A DNA stretch of 14,611 nt from positions 1 to 14,611 of the forward strand of contig CALBJS010000336.1 in NCBI GenBank assembly GCA_937892995.1. Direction: 5' to 3'. The notes beneath the pieces were generated by a model. It was given only the letters and a program-made list of their open reading frames with translations, did not search any database and had not been told where the DNA came from. Position numbers and translations under genes: made by a program. Each line of letters starts with the position of its first letter. Positions within the stretch are counted from its first letter, which is position 1. This document shows, piece after piece, positions 1-7,645 of the stretch. This stretch comes from an uncultured Peptococcaceae bacterium. Its GTDB lineage: Bacteria > Bacillota > Desulfitobacteriia > Desulfitobacteriales > Syntrophobotulaceae.

Positions 1-45
1 AAAAATAATTTTACTTTGATTCCTATCTGTCCAGTCAGGATTCAT
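1..45 (-). CDS. N-terminal fragment of an unidentified gene running off the left edge
   Basis: An ATG at 45-43 on the minus strand opens a reading frame that stays open to the window edge and encodes MNPDWTDRNQSKIIF. A GGTGG element lies a few bases upstream, a passable ribosome binding site. Fifteen residues are too few to recognise a family. It lies downstream of the aminotransferase but is separated from it by two terminator hairpins, so it is probably a separate transcription unit. The call rests only on the start codon, the Shine-Dalgarno-like element and the open frame. Confidence 0.4.
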   Translation of the reverse strand, partial: MNPDWTDRNQSKIIF

Positions 46-170
46 ATTTCCACCTACCTATCTCATATTTTTGTTTCATGATGAGACCGTTGCTCTGCCT
101 TTTGGCTATAATGCCCTTTTTCTTATTTTGGCTTATCGTCTACTTATTTATCCAAGATAAATAACAAAAA

Positions 171-202
171 AGCACGCCCTAAAAGTTTTGTTAGGATGTG
201 CT
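171..202 (-). terminator. Intrinsic terminator hairpin, distal of a tandem pair
   Basis: The minus-strand transcript forms AGCACATCCTA paired with TAGGGCGTGCT, with one wobble pair and one mismatch, around a loop of about 10 nt. It runs directly into a T-rich tract (TTTTTGTTAT, 170 down to 161). This is a typical rho-independent terminator, the second one met by transcripts coming from the aminotransferase gene. Confidence 0.65.
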
Positions 203-223
203 CTTTAATCCAAAAAATAATAA

Positions 224-251
224 GATGCCCTAAGCTTAGCTTGAGGACATC
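224..251 (-). terminator. Intrinsic terminator hairpin, proximal of a tandem pair
   Basis: The minus-strand transcript folds GATGTCCTCAAGCT against AGCTTAGGGCATC with one bulged base and a very short loop. A TTATTATTTTTT tract follows (223 down to 212). It lies about 50 bases past the aminotransferase stop codon and is probably its primary terminator. The stem resembles that of the next hairpin downstream. Confidence 0.65.
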
Positions 252-298
252 CTAAGAGATTTAACTTCACGATAAGAGTTAAGACTTATACTTCCTTA

Positions 299-1471
299 TT
301 AAAGCTGATTATGCTCAGCGAATACTTTTTCAAATGTGCGGACTGCTTCATGGGAATCAACGACAACACCTTGTTCTTCAAGGGCTTCCCCCATAACCTG
401 AAGTGCTGTGCAAAGTACCTGGTCAGTTACATTACCCATGTGACCAATTCTAAATCCCCTGCCATTTAAGGGGCCTAGGGCTCCAGCAACTATCAGGCCT
501 TTCTTGGCCAGAGAAGATCTAAATTTGGCATCATCAACCCCTGCGGGGTAAAGGACACAGCTTAAGGTCGGGGCTGCAACTTCTTCCTTAGCAAGAATAG
601 CCATATCATAAGTTCTCAAAGCTGCCCGGATCGCTTTCCCAATAGCGGTATGTCTTACATAGCGCTTAGCAAATCCTTCTCTTTCGATTATTTTCATAGC
701 TGTATGATAAGCGTAAATCATATTTACCGGATGAGTAGCGAAGTATTTAAAGGGTTCTCTCATAATATGAATCCAATTATTAATATCTGCGTAATAACTA
801 TTAACTTTATCAATCTTCTTGCGGGCTTCCAGAGCTTGAGGTCCAAAAGCTACAATCGCTAAACCCGGAGGAACCCCAATAGCCTTTTGGGAAGCGGTAA
901 GAATCACATCTATCGTGTTTTGCTTACTACCGTATTCCTTACTCATATCTTCTTCCAGGGCAGCTGAAGCACATACCCCGTCCAAGATGAAGAGTGCCCC
1001 GTATTTTTTGACTAGAGGTACTAACTCATCTAGATTAGACCTAACTCCCGTGGAAGTATCTACATGGGTTACAGTTACAGCTTTGAATCCGCCTTCCTGT
1101 AACTTTTCTTCAATCATTGCCGCACTTACCTGTTTACCCCATTCGGAAGAAAGAGCCTCAGCCTCAATTCCGAGAGCATTAGCTACCCCTATGAATCTAT
1201 CCCCAAAATAACCATGACTAACAATTAGGATTTTCTCACCTGGGGCGACCGTATTGATAAGAGCCATTTCCATGGATAGGGTCCCGGAACCGGCGATTAC
1301 AAATACCTCTCCATCAGTATTAAACATCTTTTTTGTTATGGAAAGCGCCTCACTGAACATCCCCGCAAAGCGCATATCCGTATGGGCCATGGTTTCCCGT
1401 GCAAGAGCTTCGTAGATTTCGTCAATCACGGGTGTCGGGCCTGGAATCAAAAGCATTTCTTTATTAGGCAT
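299..1471 (-). CDS. Class V PLP-dependent aminotransferase (serine-pyruvate / alanine-glyoxylate type)
   Basis: 390-residue cytoplasmic enzyme of the PLP fold-type I, class V aminotransferase family (alanine-glyoxylate, serine-pyruvate or PucG-like). Seen in the sequence: the N-terminal LLIPGPTPV motif; the phosphate-binding loop AGSGTLSMEM near residues 60-69; LDGVCA with Asp164, expected to contact the pyridine nitrogen; and SQKA with Lys196 as the likely Schiff-base lysine. Length is normal for the family. The ATG at 1471 is chosen because AAGGAGG lies 7 bases upstream; a TTG 21 bases further upstream lies across that element and is unlikely. It would transfer an amino group between a small amino acid (alanine, serine or similar) and glyoxylate, pyruvate or hydroxypyruvate. 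The exact substrate cannot be read from the sequence, and no neighbouring pathway gene narrows it. It has its own promoter and two terminators, so it is probably monocistronic. Confidence 0.93.
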   Translation of the reverse strand: MPNKEMLLIPGPTPVIDEIYEALARETMAHTDMRFAGMFSEALSITKKMFNTDGEVFVIAGSGTLSMEMALINTVAPGEKILIVSHGYFGDRFIGVANALGIEAEALSSEWGKQVSAAMIEEKLQEGGFKAVTVTHVDTSTGVRSNLDELVPLVKKYGALFILDGVCASAALEEDMSKEYGSKQNTIDVILTASQKAIGVPPGLAIVAFGPQALEARKKIDKVNSYYADINNWIHIMREPFKYFATHPVNMIYAYHTAMKIIEREGFAKRYVRHTAIGKAIRAALRTYDMAILAKEEVAAPTLSCVLYPAGVDDAKFRSSLAKKGLIVAGALGPLNGRGFRIGHMGNVTDQVLCTALQVMGEALEEQGVVVDSHEAVRTFEKVFAEHNQL

Positions 1472-1478
1472 GGTATAT

Positions 1479-1485
1479 CCTCCTT
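1479..1485 (-). promoter_or_regulatory. Ribosome binding site fixing the aminotransferase start
   Basis: AAGGAGG on the minus strand, 7 bases before the ATG at 1471. It decides against the in-frame TTG at 1492, which lies upstream of this element. Confidence 0.85.
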
Positions 1486-1533
1486 GCGCCAAACAGCAGC
1501 TACTATAAGTATATTATTATTCTATAATTATGG

Positions 1534-1542
1534 ATTATAACA
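1534..1542 (-). promoter_or_regulatory. Extended -10 promoter for the aminotransferase
   Basis: The minus strand reads TGTTATAAT, a full TGnTATAAT extended -10 element, about 63 bases before the start codon. No good -35 hexamer lies at 17 bases, which is common for extended -10 promoters. A short dyad (TTAGC, 6 bases, GCTAG) covers the -35 region. The leader would be about 56 nt. Confidence 0.5.
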
Positions 1543-1680
1543 TATTTGCTAGCATTATGGCTAATTCTGACATTATTTTTTTATTAGTTTTACCCTTTAT
1601 TATTTGGCTCAGATTAAAATCTTGAATAATTTTGTGAGTATATACCATAGTATCCTTAAAATAACTCGATAATAATCCTT

Positions 1681-3765
1681 TTAAAGTTGTATTCCACCTT
1701 TTTCGGCGAGGGTCATCAGATCATTTGCTTTCAAATAACCATTCGAAATAGTGTAGAGGATATCTCCAATATACAGGATTCTGGAAACCTCTCGATTGTA
1801 GTTATACTGACTTTTCCTCTGGAGATCCGCAATTTTGCCTGAAGGGTGATGGGTTATCATCCCCTTGAACTCAAATCCCTTATTTGTAGATAGACTATAC
1901 ACTAAAGCACCTTGAAAGACAGGCAAACCATAAGCAAGGCGGGGATCTTTCTTAACCAAATAATCATTTTTATCCGTTGTTGCCGGATCCCTTTCACAAA
2001 CAGTAACCGGAAAAGCCATTAAACCTTTTTCTTTATTAAAAAGAAGGGCTTTGTGATTCCCGAATAGTTCCGAGTCTGTTCCTCTGTCCCCGATCTCAAT
2101 TTTGAATTTTTCTTGGGGATTATTTACGTCGCTAACATCGAAGAGAGCGATCTTCATCCCTAGATAATAGGCATTTTTAGTTGTTCCCTGACCTGACCAA
2201 TGCGGCTCTTCCACTTCTAAGGCTTCTTTGCCAAAGCCAATAATATGGTTTTCATCATAGGGATGGAGATAATTACTATAACCCGGGATTTTTAGTTCAC
2301 CAAGAACTCTCGGATTCTGCGGTTCTTTTAAATCGAGGACAAACAGGGGATCAACAGTCTTGAAGGTCACCATATAGCCACGATCACCGAGAAAGCGGGC
2401 TGCATAAATCCTTTCCCCAGGGGCGATATTTTCTATCTTTCCGGTGACATTCATTCCTTGATCAAGAATGAAGAGATTATTGGTCATCTGCACTTCGCTT
2501 GCCGTATACTCTTGTTCGGTGGTCGCAATCCTAAAATAACCTTTATGCTCATCCATGCTGAATTGATTGAGTATTCTTCCAGGTACGCTGCCTTTTCCTA
2601 AATATTGTGTGTCACCGTCCTGAAGACTAAATTTATAGATACTCGTTTTTTCTTCTACAGGTATGGGCAGAATAGCAGGTCGACTAAGATTGCCCTCCGG
2701 AGTATTCACCACTGGTTCAGGGAGAGGTTGGACTTGCTCATATTTATACTCGGGAACTGCTACAAAGAGATTCTCCAACGAACTATAAATGCTCTGTCCT
2801 GACCCAAGATAAGTCTTTACCTCGGTTTTTTGATCTGCCGGGTTGTCTAGATTAATTCCGGCTACAATCAAATAATTGGCTTCCGGAGACCCTGGAAAAT
2901 AACAGATTTCTTTATAACCTATTCTTTTAATCTCCCCGCCGTCCGTGCTATCCCTATAGGCTGGGGTGAGCAATTCTTCGGGATGATCCCGGAGAAGATG
3001 AATCTGAATATATTTATTATTTACTAAGTAGAGATTGTTGTCGATCTTTCTGGAAGAGATATACGCCCCATCTATCTCGATTTCCCGGATCTGCTCAAGA
3101 TTGGTACGATCACTAAGATCATAGACTAAGACCTTCACACTATATTCAAAAGGTGGTACGGGTAGCCTATCTTTTTGGTCCGGAACACCCGTATCAGAGT
3201 CTGTCGGATATACTTCTCTCCAATGAGAGTATCCCTTATTAAGGATGACCGTAAGGTGTTTAGTATCGACATACATTTCGACCGGATACATCTCCTGATC
3301 ATAACTTAAGGTCGCGACCACTTGCATTTCCTCTGCCGGATAAGCCTTAGCCACAATCACCTTGTTATTGTAGATATACTCGCCATCCGTTTTAACTGTG
3401 TCCGCCTCATCTACACCCTGAACCTGAACATTGGTCTGGGAATAATCTACAGCGTTGCTTCCGGAATCCGAATCAGAGGCTAGTGCTGCTTCAGGTGCTG
3501 CAGTATTTTGCATGATTGCACCATCAGCCTCACTAGCCATTCGCATCTTCATCATTCCAACAGGCTGTGCTTCTTCCAGGATTCTCATAAGGTTCTCAAA
3601 GGACCCGATGGTAGGCAGGGATTCGATTTCTAACTTTGCTATTTCTATTTTGGTTTGAGTATTGCTATCTAAGGCCTTGGCTATTTTTTCACCGTTATAA
3701 TTTAAGCCTACTATCAAGGTTAGACAAAGAAGACATAGAAACGCCAGATACTTTAATCCTTTCAT
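1681..3765 (-). CDS. Secreted protein with a C-terminal beta-propeller domain (COG4880 / Beta_propel family)
   Basis: 694-residue exported protein. Residues 1-22 form a hydrophobic N-terminal signal or anchor (KYLAFLCLLCLTLIVGL). A helical, methionine-rich and then Ser/Asp-rich linker follows (about 36-110; MMKMRM at 71-76). The family signature VQGVDEADTVKTDGEYIY sits at 115-132, and the rest fits a WD40-like propeller with repeated blade strands such as LYLVNNKYIQI, RGYMVTF and DILYTISNGYLKA. The family is widespread in bacteria and archaea, but its molecular role is not known to me; a surface or envelope function is an inference. The ATG at 3765 has GGAGG 7 bases upstream, while the in-frame GTG at 3771 abuts that element and is rejected. 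A strong inverted repeat lies between it and the upstream DUF2225 gene, so it is probably transcribed separately. No clear terminator follows its stop codon. Confidence 0.88.
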   Translation of the reverse strand: MKGLKYLAFLCLLCLTLIVGLNYNGEKIAKALDSNTQTKIEIAKLEIESLPTIGSFENLMRILEEAQPVGMMKMRMASEADGAIMQNTAAPEAALASDSDSGSNAVDYSQTNVQVQGVDEADTVKTDGEYIYNNKVIVAKAYPAEEMQVVATLSYDQEMYPVEMYVDTKHLTVILNKGYSHWREVYPTDSDTGVPDQKDRLPVPPFEYSVKVLVYDLSDRTNLEQIREIEIDGAYISSRKIDNNLYLVNNKYIQIHLLRDHPEELLTPAYRDSTDGGEIKRIGYKEICYFPGSPEANYLIVAGINLDNPADQKTEVKTYLGSGQSIYSSLENLFVAVPEYKYEQVQPLPEPVVNTPEGNLSRPAILPIPVEEKTSIYKFSLQDGDTQYLGKGSVPGRILNQFSMDEHKGYFRIATTEQEYTASEVQMTNNLFILDQGMNVTGKIENIAPGERIYAARFLGDRGYMVTFKTVDPLFVLDLKEPQNPRVLGELKIPGYSNYLHPYDENHIIGFGKEALEVEEPHWSGQGTTKNAYYLGMKIALFDVSDVNNPQEKFKIEIGDRGTDSELFGNHKALLFNKEKGLMAFPVTVCERDPATTDKNDYLVKKDPRLAYGLPVFQGALVYSLSTNKGFEFKGMITHHPSGKIADLQRKSQYNYNREVSRILYIGDILYTISNGYLKANDLMTLAEKGGIQL

Positions 3766-3772
3766 ATTCACA

Positions 3773-3777
3773 CCTCC
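3773..3777 (-). promoter_or_regulatory. Ribosome binding site fixing the beta-propeller start
   Basis: GGAGG on the minus strand, 7 bases before ATG 3765 and only 1 base from GTG 3771, which favours the ATG. Confidence 0.7.
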
Positions 3778-3812
3778 GATTTTATATTATTATTTCTATC
3801 TAAATAGACGAT

Positions 3813-3843
3813 GAAAGCGGAGAAAATCTGTTTCTCCGCTTTC
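3813..3843 (-). terminator. Perfect 13-bp inverted repeat, terminator-like but without a U tract
   Basis: GAAAGCGGAGAAA pairs perfectly with TTTCTCCGCTTTC across a 5-base loop, giving a symmetric, stable hairpin. It lies about 40 bases past the DUF2225 stop codon and about 50 bases before the beta-propeller start. No run of T follows on either strand, so it is not a textbook intrinsic terminator. It could act as a factor-assisted terminator or as an RNA-stabilising hairpin. The placement between two same-strand genes favours the first. Confidence 0.5.
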
Positions 3844-3882
3844 CTAACTAAAAAGAACCTCCGGGTACTTTTGTTGTATCTA

Positions 3883-4629
3883 TTAAGATCTCCCTTTCTG
3901 GGCCCGATACTCTTCAGCCGCTAATTTCCATTGTTCCCTAGCCATGTTCACATATTTTCTATACCTACTCCTATCAGGATGCTCCACCACCGTGGTAAAG
4001 AACCTTACGGACTCGTTGTATTTGCCAAGTCTACGATTTAATTCACCTATTAGATATAGAATCTGTATTTCAGAAGTAGTTTCCGGGTTAAAATCAGATT
4101 TAATGAAAGATTGTTCGAATTCGGAGGCTGCTAATTGCAAGAAGCGCATCTCTTCTTCTTTATTGGCTACCCCTCTTCTTAACCAGGCTAACCTTAGACA
4201 GAGATTAGCAAAAACAATATGTCTTTCTTCAAGCAGTTGAGCAAAAAGGATCGCCAATTTATAGGTATTTACCGCTTTTTCAATATTACGCACTCCACAA
4301 TAATCCGTGTTTTTATCTATTTTCCCGGAGATTTCCTCCTGTATTTTTTTTCTAACGGTTTGGCCAATATTTTTAGAAAAATCTTCGGTAAATGAAAATC
4401 CGCACTGAGGGCAAACCGTAACATAATACAATAAAGGATTATTCCCGTCGCCCTGCTTAAAAATTGGCCCGAAGTCGCTTTCCACTCTCTCTGGCTTCAC
4501 GAATCTTGATCTTACTTTTTTACTTTTATAGGCCTGTTTACAAATCAAACACTCATATTTCTTATCATAGAGTGGCTCTAGGCCAGACGGATTAACTTTA
4601 CTTATCATAGAGATTTCAACCTTCTTCAC
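3883..4629 (-). CDS. DUF2225 family zinc-ribbon/TPR-like protein
   Basis: 248-residue soluble protein with the layout of the DUF2225 family. The N-terminal part holds two cysteine pairs, CLIC at 27-30 and CPQC at 73-76, likely to bind one metal ion as a split zinc ribbon, preceded by the typical LYDKKYEC segment. The C-terminal part (about 110-235) is helical with TPR-like pairs (YKLAILFAQLLEERHIVFANLCLRL; ILYLIGELNRRLGKYNESVRFF). The function of the family is not established as far as I know. The start is uncertain: GTG at 4629 lacks a nearby Shine-Dalgarno element, whereas ATG at 4608 (MISKVNPSG) has AAGAAGG 11 bases upstream. The two choices differ by seven residues outside the conserved part. 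It begins 38 bases after the methyltransferase stop with no U-tract terminator between, so the two probably share a transcript. Confidence 0.85.
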   Translation of the reverse strand: MKKVEISMISKVNPSGLEPLYDKKYECLICKQAYKSKKVRSRFVKPERVESDFGPIFKQGDGNNPLLYYVTVCPQCGFSFTEDFSKNIGQTVRKKIQEEISGKIDKNTDYCGVRNIEKAVNTYKLAILFAQLLEERHIVFANLCLRLAWLRRGVANKEEEMRFLQLAASEFEQSFIKSDFNPETTSEIQILYLIGELNRRLGKYNESVRFFTTVVEHPDRSRYRKYVNMAREQWKLAAEEYRAQKGRS

Positions 4630-4637
4630 TTAATTTC

Positions 4638-4652
4638 GCAAGGATGCCTTGC
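4638..4652 (-). repeat. Small hairpin between the methyltransferase and DUF2225 genes
   Basis: GCAAGG, ATG, CCTTGC is a perfect 6-bp dyad with a 3-base loop in the 38-base gap. It lacks a U tract, so it is unlikely to end transcription. It could modulate DUF2225 translation or be chance. Confidence 0.3.
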
Positions 4653-4667
4653 TTTAAATTTATTTTA

Positions 4668-5855
4668 TTAGTTATTATCAAAATTATCTACTGTTTTTGG
4701 AAACAAGTCCTTACTGTCCTTTCTTCTAGGAGGTTTAGGCCCAAAGAATTGGTAATAGTGGCACTCAATTCTACCATTATATAACTTTCGACTTTTATCC
4801 CAACGTCTTTCTAAAAACCTCTCCGGTTTGGGCAAGGTAGTCAACAGATGCAAAGACCAATTCTCTAATTCCCTATAAACTGTCCCAAGTTCCTTATAAA
4901 GATTTTCGACCTCTGCTTGGCTACCTATTCTTAGGCCGTAAGGAGGATTCGTAATCAGATGACCATATTTGAACCTCGAACGGACATCTTTTACCGGGAG
5001 CTTTTGAAAAAATATCTTATCCTCCAGACCGGCCTCTTGGGCATGTATCCGGGCGAGTTTCAATGCATTAGTGTCAATATCGGAACCATAAATATTAAGG
5101 ATTAAATCCCTCTGCCAAAGGTCCTGAGCTTCTTCCCTCGTTTTGGCCCAAGTCTTTTCAGGGATGGATGGCCACCCTTCAGCAGAAAATTCTCTCTGTA
5201 AACCCGGAGCACGATTTTGCCCGATAAAAGCCGCCTCAATCGGGATGGTGCCTGTCCCACAAAAAGGATCGATCAGGGCTCTATCATTATGCCAATAACT
5301 AAGATAAACCATGGCTGCCGCCAGGGTTTCTTTTAAAGGGGCTTCGCCAGCTAATTGCCTATACCCTCTTTTGTTTAGTCCTCTTCCCGTTGTATCTATA
5401 GTCAGAGTCACTACATCCTTAAGAATAGCTACTTGGACTGCATATAGAGAGCCTGTTTCCTCGAACCAACTTACTCCATAATTATCCTTTAACCTTTCGA
5501 CAATTGCCTTTTTAACGATTGCTTGGCAATCGGGTACACTATAGAGCTGAGATTTTACAGACTTTCCTGTTACCGGGAAGCGGGCATCGACCGGCAACCA
5601 TTCTTCCCAAGGAAGGGCTTTAGTCTGCTGAAAAAGTTCCTCAAAGCTGCGGGCCGTAAATTCACCCATTCTCACTCCGATTCTATCTGCACACCTTAAC
5701 CAAGTATTGGAACGACAGATCCCTTCCTCATTAGCCCTAAATATTATTCTACCGTTCTGGACTTCAAGCTCTTCATACCCAAGTTTTTTTAACTCCCGGG
5801 CGACTATTGCCTCCAGTCCAAAAGCCATCGCTGCTACCAGTTCAATACGTGCCAT
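4668..5855 (-). CDS. THUMP-domain class I RNA guanine-N2 methyltransferase (RlmL N-terminal/YpsC type)
   Basis: 395-residue cytoplasmic SAM-dependent methyltransferase of COG0116, the family that includes the N-terminal half of E. coli RlmL (23S rRNA m2G2445) and Bacillus YpsC. A THUMP/ferredoxin-like RNA-binding region fills about residues 1-155. The catalytic domain shows motif I DPFCGTGTIP at 196-205, an acidic SAM-binding segment GSDID near 257-261, and the active-site motif NPPYG at 303-307, characteristic of base amino-group methylation. Length matches the single-domain family. ATG at 5855 is chosen because GGGAGG sits 8 bases upstream; longer in-frame extensions lack a ribosome binding site and conserved sequence. 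It is transcribed divergently from the response regulator and is probably the first gene of a pair with DUF2225. The exact target nucleotide in this organism is inferred from the family. Confidence 0.93.
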   Translation of the reverse strand: MARIELVAAMAFGLEAIVARELKKLGYEELEVQNGRIIFRANEEGICRSNTWLRCADRIGVRMGEFTARSFEELFQQTKALPWEEWLPVDARFPVTGKSVKSQLYSVPDCQAIVKKAIVERLKDNYGVSWFEETGSLYAVQVAILKDVVTLTIDTTGRGLNKRGYRQLAGEAPLKETLAAAMVYLSYWHNDRALIDPFCGTGTIPIEAAFIGQNRAPGLQREFSAEGWPSIPEKTWAKTREEAQDLWQRDLILNIYGSDIDTNALKLARIHAQEAGLEDKIFFQKLPVKDVRSRFKYGHLITNPPYGLRIGSQAEVENLYKELGTVYRELENWSLHLLTTLPKPERFLERRWDKSRKLYNGRIECHYYQFFGPKPPRRKDSKDLFPKTVDNFDNN

Positions 5856-5863
5856 CTGATTTA

Positions 5864-5869
5864 CCTCCC
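5864..5869 (-). promoter_or_regulatory. Ribosome binding site fixing the methyltransferase start
   Basis: GGGAGG on the minus strand, 8 bases before ATG 5855. It excludes the in-frame upstream extension of 21 residues. Confidence 0.8.
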
Positions 5870-6056
5870 ATAATATCCGCCTCTTTTTTCCTTGAACTTT
5901 TGTCCTTTGTTTACACATTTTATCTTTCGATACGCAAATTATCTAAGTTATTCTCACTTGGAACTACTAGGCTATGCGACAATTCCTAATAATCGACCAA
6001 AATACTCAATATTAATACAGCAATTGTCAGTTTCCCCCATTAAAAGTTTTGTTTCG

Positions 6057-6084
6057 TTGACAAGCATCAACATTTTTCTTTATT
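6057..6084 (+). promoter_or_regulatory. Candidate promoter for the response regulator, with overlapping dyad
   Basis: A perfect TTGACA -35 hexamer (6057-6062) is followed after 16 bases by TTTATT (6079-6084), a 4/6 match to the -10 consensus. The -35 lies inside a small dyad, GTTGA, 6 bases, TCAAC (6056-6071), that could be an operator. A TATACT at 6094-6099 is an alternative -10 but is not correctly spaced from the TTGACA. Confidence 0.4.
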
Positions 6085-6130
6085 GCTTTATTGTATACTA
6101 AGTAAGGTTGCTAAAACCAGATTGTATTCA

Positions 6131-6137
6131 AAGGAGG
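6131..6137 (+). promoter_or_regulatory. Ribosome binding site supporting a TTG start
   Basis: AAGGAGG lies 8 bases before the TTG at 6146. The next in-frame ATG (6161) is too far away and falls inside the first beta strand of the receiver domain, so the TTG is the start. Confidence 0.8.
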
Positions 6138-6145
6138 AGACCTAA

Positions 6146-6544
6146 TTGAGGCCTGTTGTAATGATTATTGACGATAACAGTAGTATCGCCCAACTCCTAT
6201 CCATTATGCTAAAAAATAACGGCTATACACCAATCACCGCTCCTAACGGATTAATAGCCTTAGACCTCTTAAAAAGCTCTCCTAGGCCTTCTCTAATCCT
6301 AACTGACTATTTGATGCCCGGTCTAAATGGATGTGAATTCATTGAACATATTTCAGCTAAATCTCCATATAAGAATATCCCTGTGGTAATTATTACAGGC
6401 TCAGCTGTTGAAGATCTCCGATTCCCAACCACGAAAAACTTCAAAGGTATTATAATGAAACCCTTTAATAATGATACTGTTCTTAATACCGTTAGGCACC
6501 TAATCCCCGAAAATGAATGTAGTAACTCTGTTTGCCTGGCTTAA
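6146..6544 (+). CDS. Stand-alone response regulator receiver (CheY-like)
   Basis: 132-residue protein made of a single receiver domain with no output domain. Key residues are present: the acidic pair Asp9-Asp10 (VMIIDD), phospho-acceptor Asp54 in LILTDYLMPG, Thr84 in VVIITGS, and Lys105 in IMKPF. The last 15 or so residues form a short tail without recognisable function. It starts at TTG with an excellent AAGGAGG. It would be phosphorylated by a histidine kinase and act by protein contact, as CheY, Spo0F or DivK do. No kinase, chemotaxis or sporulation gene lies in the window, so the partner is unknown and it is an orphan here. The gene is flanked by oppositely oriented genes and ends in a terminator hairpin, so it is probably monocistronic. 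Confidence 0.92.
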   Translation: MRPVVMIIDDNSSIAQLLSIMLKNNGYTPITAPNGLIALDLLKSSPRPSLILTDYLMPGLNGCEFIEHISAKSPYKNIPVVIITGSAVEDLRFPTTKNFKGIIMKPFNNDTVLNTVRHLIPENECSNSVCLA

Positions 6545-6633
6545 CTCCAACTAAATCAGCTATTTTTCTAGAAACCTGAACTATCCCTTGATACCTTCTT
6601 CCCACCAATAAAGGTTCATCACAATAATAGCTT

Positions 6634-6682
6634 AAGTAAGAGGACTTTGGACTCATTCCCTTACCCTCTTACTTTTTCTTTT
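6634..6682 (+). terminator. Intrinsic terminator between convergent genes
   Basis: AAGTAAGAGG (6634-6643) pairs perfectly with CCTCTTACTT (6665-6674) around a 21-base loop, and a T-rich stretch TTTCTTTT follows on the plus strand. It terminates the response regulator transcript. The same hairpin could serve the converging EamA gene, although the opposite strand has only a weak T tract. Confidence 0.65.
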
Positions 6683-6687
6683 GGATT

Positions 6688-7599
6688 TTACTGTCCTTCA
6701 ACTGGAATTTTCTCCGGTCTTGAAGCTAGGTATACCCCAAATATTATTAGGGTCGCACATCCGATTTTTAGAAGGCTAATATCTTCTCCAAGGAAAGTAA
6801 AAGCCAAAAAAATAGTAAAAACCGGAACAAGATTAATAAACATCGCCGTTTTGGGAGCCCCTATTTCCCGAATAGCATTTAGTTGTAAATAGTATCCTAC
6901 TACCGAGGCAAACACGGCCATATAGAGGATTTCAAGCCAGACCTTGGAAGGTGCCTGTAAAACTGTACCTAAAGGGTTCTCCAGTAAAAGTCCCAAAACA
7001 AGGCTTAGGACTGTACAGACCAGAAAAGTATAAGCGGTAACTGTTAGCGGTGATATCTTAAACTTAAGCATATATTTCCTGCTTAATAAGGCGTAGGACG
7101 AAAAGCAGAACACCCCCAGAGACATATAAAAATCACCTTGATTAAATTGCATAGTACTTATTACCAAGGGGTCAAGGTTAGTAATTACACTAAAAACTCC
7201 GAAAAGAGATACCCCAACCCCCACCAACCGTACTAAGGTTATTTTTTCTTTGAAGAATAAGGCCGCCAGTACAATGGTAACCATCGGATTAGTAGCTCCT
7301 ATCAGGGCGGAATTAATCGCCGTAGTATGCCTTAAGGCCAGGAAGAAAAAAAAGTGATACCCTAAAGTACCTACAATTCCTAAAATGAGAAGCGGAAGAA
7401 GCTGCTCCTTATTAGGAATAAATTTAGCAGGCTCCTTGAACCACAACAGGAAAAAGATAAATGGCAAGGCGAAGAGAAAGCGGAAAAAAGTCAGGGTAAA
7501 AGGCAAAAAGATAGTGGCTGCCAGCTTGCCTGCAATAAAAGCTCCTGACCAAAAAAAGGCTGTAATTATCATAGAAATATAAACAGTTCTCGTTGACAT
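6688..7599 (-). CDS. EamA / drug-metabolite transporter superfamily permease
   Basis: 303-residue inner-membrane protein with about ten predicted hydrophobic helices arranged as two EamA repeats (about 6-140 and 153-293). Typical family segments are visible: ITAFFWSGAFIAGKLA in helix 1, LRHTTAINSALIGATNPMVT in the first repeat, and KTAMFINLVPVFTIFLAFTFLGE in the second. The family exports metabolites or drugs, often amino acids, but the substrate cannot be predicted from sequence. Length is normal. The ATG at 7599 has only a weak GGGA-type ribosome binding site 8 bases upstream, and no better start is visible. It is transcribed away from the TDT transporter, with a candidate TTGACT-18-TATTCT promoter. 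It is probably a single-gene unit. Confidence 0.9.
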   Translation of the reverse strand: MSTRTVYISMIITAFFWSGAFIAGKLAATIFLPFTLTFFRFLFALPFIFFLLWFKEPAKFIPNKEQLLPLLILGIVGTLGYHFFFFLALRHTTAINSALIGATNPMVTIVLAALFFKEKITLVRLVGVGVSLFGVFSVITNLDPLVISTMQFNQGDFYMSLGVFCFSSYALLSRKYMLKFKISPLTVTAYTFLVCTVLSLVLGLLLENPLGTVLQAPSKVWLEILYMAVFASVVGYYLQLNAIREIGAPKTAMFINLVPVFTIFLAFTFLGEDISLLKIGCATLIIFGVYLASRPEKIPVEGQ

Positions 7600-7645
7600 T
7601 TTTATGTCCCATATTCTCTCTTTGTTTAGAATTTCTCCAAAGCAA

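Noticed and set aside
76..125. TATAAT on the plus strand at 107-112 as a promoter
   Set aside because: No -35 hexamer lies at the right distance and no plus-strand gene follows, so it is likely chance in AT-rich DNA.
7424..7645. Overlapping minus-strand frame upstream of and within the EamA gene
   Set aside because: It lies in a different frame across conserved EamA sequence and shows no family features, so it is a shadow frame.
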